From: an uncultured Eubacterium sp.
Lineage (GTDB): Bacteria > Bacillota > Clostridia > Lachnospirales > Lachnospiraceae
Assembly (NCBI GenBank): GCA_910586045.1
Contig: CAJUIH010000134.1
Coordinates: 1 to 7,304 of the forward strand
Length of the DNA: 7,304 nucleotides
Direction of reading: 5' to 3'
Part shown: positions 6,650-7,304 of the stretch, in pieces
How positions within the stretch are numbered: the first letter of the stretch is position 1
Layout of the letters: every line of letters starts with the position of its first letter
Notes under the pieces: generated by a model
Databases searched by the model: none
Seen by the model: only the letters and a program-made list of their open reading frames with translations
What the model was told of the DNA's origin: nothing
Translations under genes and position numbers: made by a program

Positions 6650-7304
6650 ACGTCCGTTCACAGGGCGCCAGGGGGTTTTCGCTGCGAAATAAAAGCTGAA
6701 GCGCCAGGCGTTTGCCCAAAAGGGCCGTCGGGACATCCGCGGTAGTAATGCGCCCTGTCACATTGTCATATTCCCCGGTATTGTCAAATCCGGTCAGCGT
6801 TACCGGATGGGGCGCACCCCCCCCGGTGTTTCGTCCATATATAATTTGACAAAATGGGCCACGTAATCGCTGGCGCAGACAAATGCGTCGGGCCAGTCCG
6901 TCAAATGATGCAGGAATGCATGCAGCTTTTGACGATACGAAAAGATGCCGATGCTGTCCGTCAGGCAGTGCTGCGGGCAGACCGCAAGGCCGTATTGTTC
7001 CATACAGGCACAGTATCCGCGGTAGCGTTCCAGGTTTGTCTGGGCATAGTGGATATCGCCCAGAAAACCGATGCGCCGATGCCCGTTTCGGATCAGGGAT
7101 TCTGTAATCTGATATACCGTGCGGAATCCTTCTATTATAATGAGGTCGCCGTGAAGTGTCTGGCCGTACAGGGAAGGCACGGTGTCAAGAAAGACTTTTG
7201 GAAGGGAAAGTCTGTTCAGCATACCCAAAATTTCCGCGTCATATACGTTCAGCACGACAATCCCGTCTAAGCTGCCGTCCGATAAAACGGCGGGCAGGCG
7301 GAAC
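6594..7304 (-). pseudogene. LacI/GalR-family regulator, 5' end outside window, frameshifted at a run of eight C
   Basis: The minus strand encodes the ligand-binding part of a LacI/GalR repressor. It enters at the right edge as FRLPAVLSDGSLDGIVVLN and continues with the hallmark GDLIIIEGFRTVYQITESLI and NGHRRIGFLGD segments, then DWPDAFVCASDYVAHFVKLY. After MDETPGG the frame meets eight C (6817-6824, G on the coding strand) and stops at 6800-6802. One frame over, the protein resumes as VTLTGFDNTGEYDNVTGR, ITTADVPTALLGKRLALQLL and ends ...CERTFIAPSIRLPDAASAPVPL at a TAA (6594-6596). Adding one base or removing two in the run restores one frame of about 237 residues. About 100 N-terminal residues, with the DNA-binding helix-turn-helix, lie off the window. 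Its place beside the sugar genes suggests it senses a sugar and controls them or itself. The frameshift may be real, phase-variable or a sequencing error. Confidence 0.85.
6817..6824 (-). repeat. Homopolymer of eight C (G on the coding strand) at the LacI frameshift
   Basis: Eight C in a row on the plus strand sit exactly where the LacI-family frame switches. Runs of this length slip during replication and are a common sequencing error site. Nine bases would give DETPGGGAPHPVTLTGFDN and six would give DETPGGAPHPVTLTGFDN; both restore the frame, and the six-base version is closer to the usual family spacing. Confidence 0.8.

Noticed and set aside
6854..7270. Plus-strand open frame of 138 codons opposite the LacI-family gene
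   Set aside because: The minus strand carries unmistakable LacI-family motifs over the same span; the plus-strand frame has no family features and no Shine-Dalgarno sequence.

Overview
The window looks like chromosomal (or metagenome-assembled) DNA from a Clostridia-type Firmicute, most likely a gut Lachnospiraceae relative. This is an inference from gene content: a YesM-type sensor kinase and YesN-type regulator beside an LplA/LipO-type sugar-binding protein, a cytosolic GH38 alpha-mannosidase and a LacI-family regulator. Strong AAAGGA(G) ribosome binding sites and mid-GC coding DNA next to an AT-rich leader fit the same group. The theme is uptake and intracellular breakdown of mannose-containing oligosaccharides.

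Layout: positions 1-130 may hold the last codons of an unidentified upstream gene. Positions 131-348 are an AT-rich intergenic region with an interrupted inverted repeat, a candidate promoter, a cluster of TAGAT repeats and a good Shine-Dalgarno sequence. Then come three tightly coupled plus-strand genes: the complete GH38 alpha-mannosidase (349-3471), a complete YesM-family histidine kinase (3440-5167, overlapping the mannosidase by 32 nt) and the start of its response regulator (5164-5406, ATGA overlap). The regulator stops after 80 codons, in the middle of its receiver domain. Directly after that, in another frame, lies an LplA/LipO-type solute-binding protein without its N-terminus (to 6649). 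On the minus strand, a LacI/GalR regulator enters from the right edge and runs convergently to 6594, overlapping the 3' end of the binding-protein gene. Its frame breaks at a run of eight C.

How it would work if intact: the kinase senses an extracellular signal, probably sugar or sugar-loaded binding protein, and phosphorylates the AraC-type regulator. That regulator switches on an ABC importer of the LplA/LplB/YtcP type, and the mannosidase trims imported manno-oligosaccharides in the cytoplasm. The LacI protein would be a second local control.

The main finding is the chimeric junction near 5395-5410. It joins the receiver of the regulator to the interior of the binding protein. The lost part should include the rest of the receiver, the AraC DNA-binding domain, the signal peptide and lipobox of the binding protein, and possibly the two permease genes. 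It is either a real deletion or an assembly collapse; the sequence alone cannot decide. I see no convincing new system, RNA gene, CRISPR array or mobile element.
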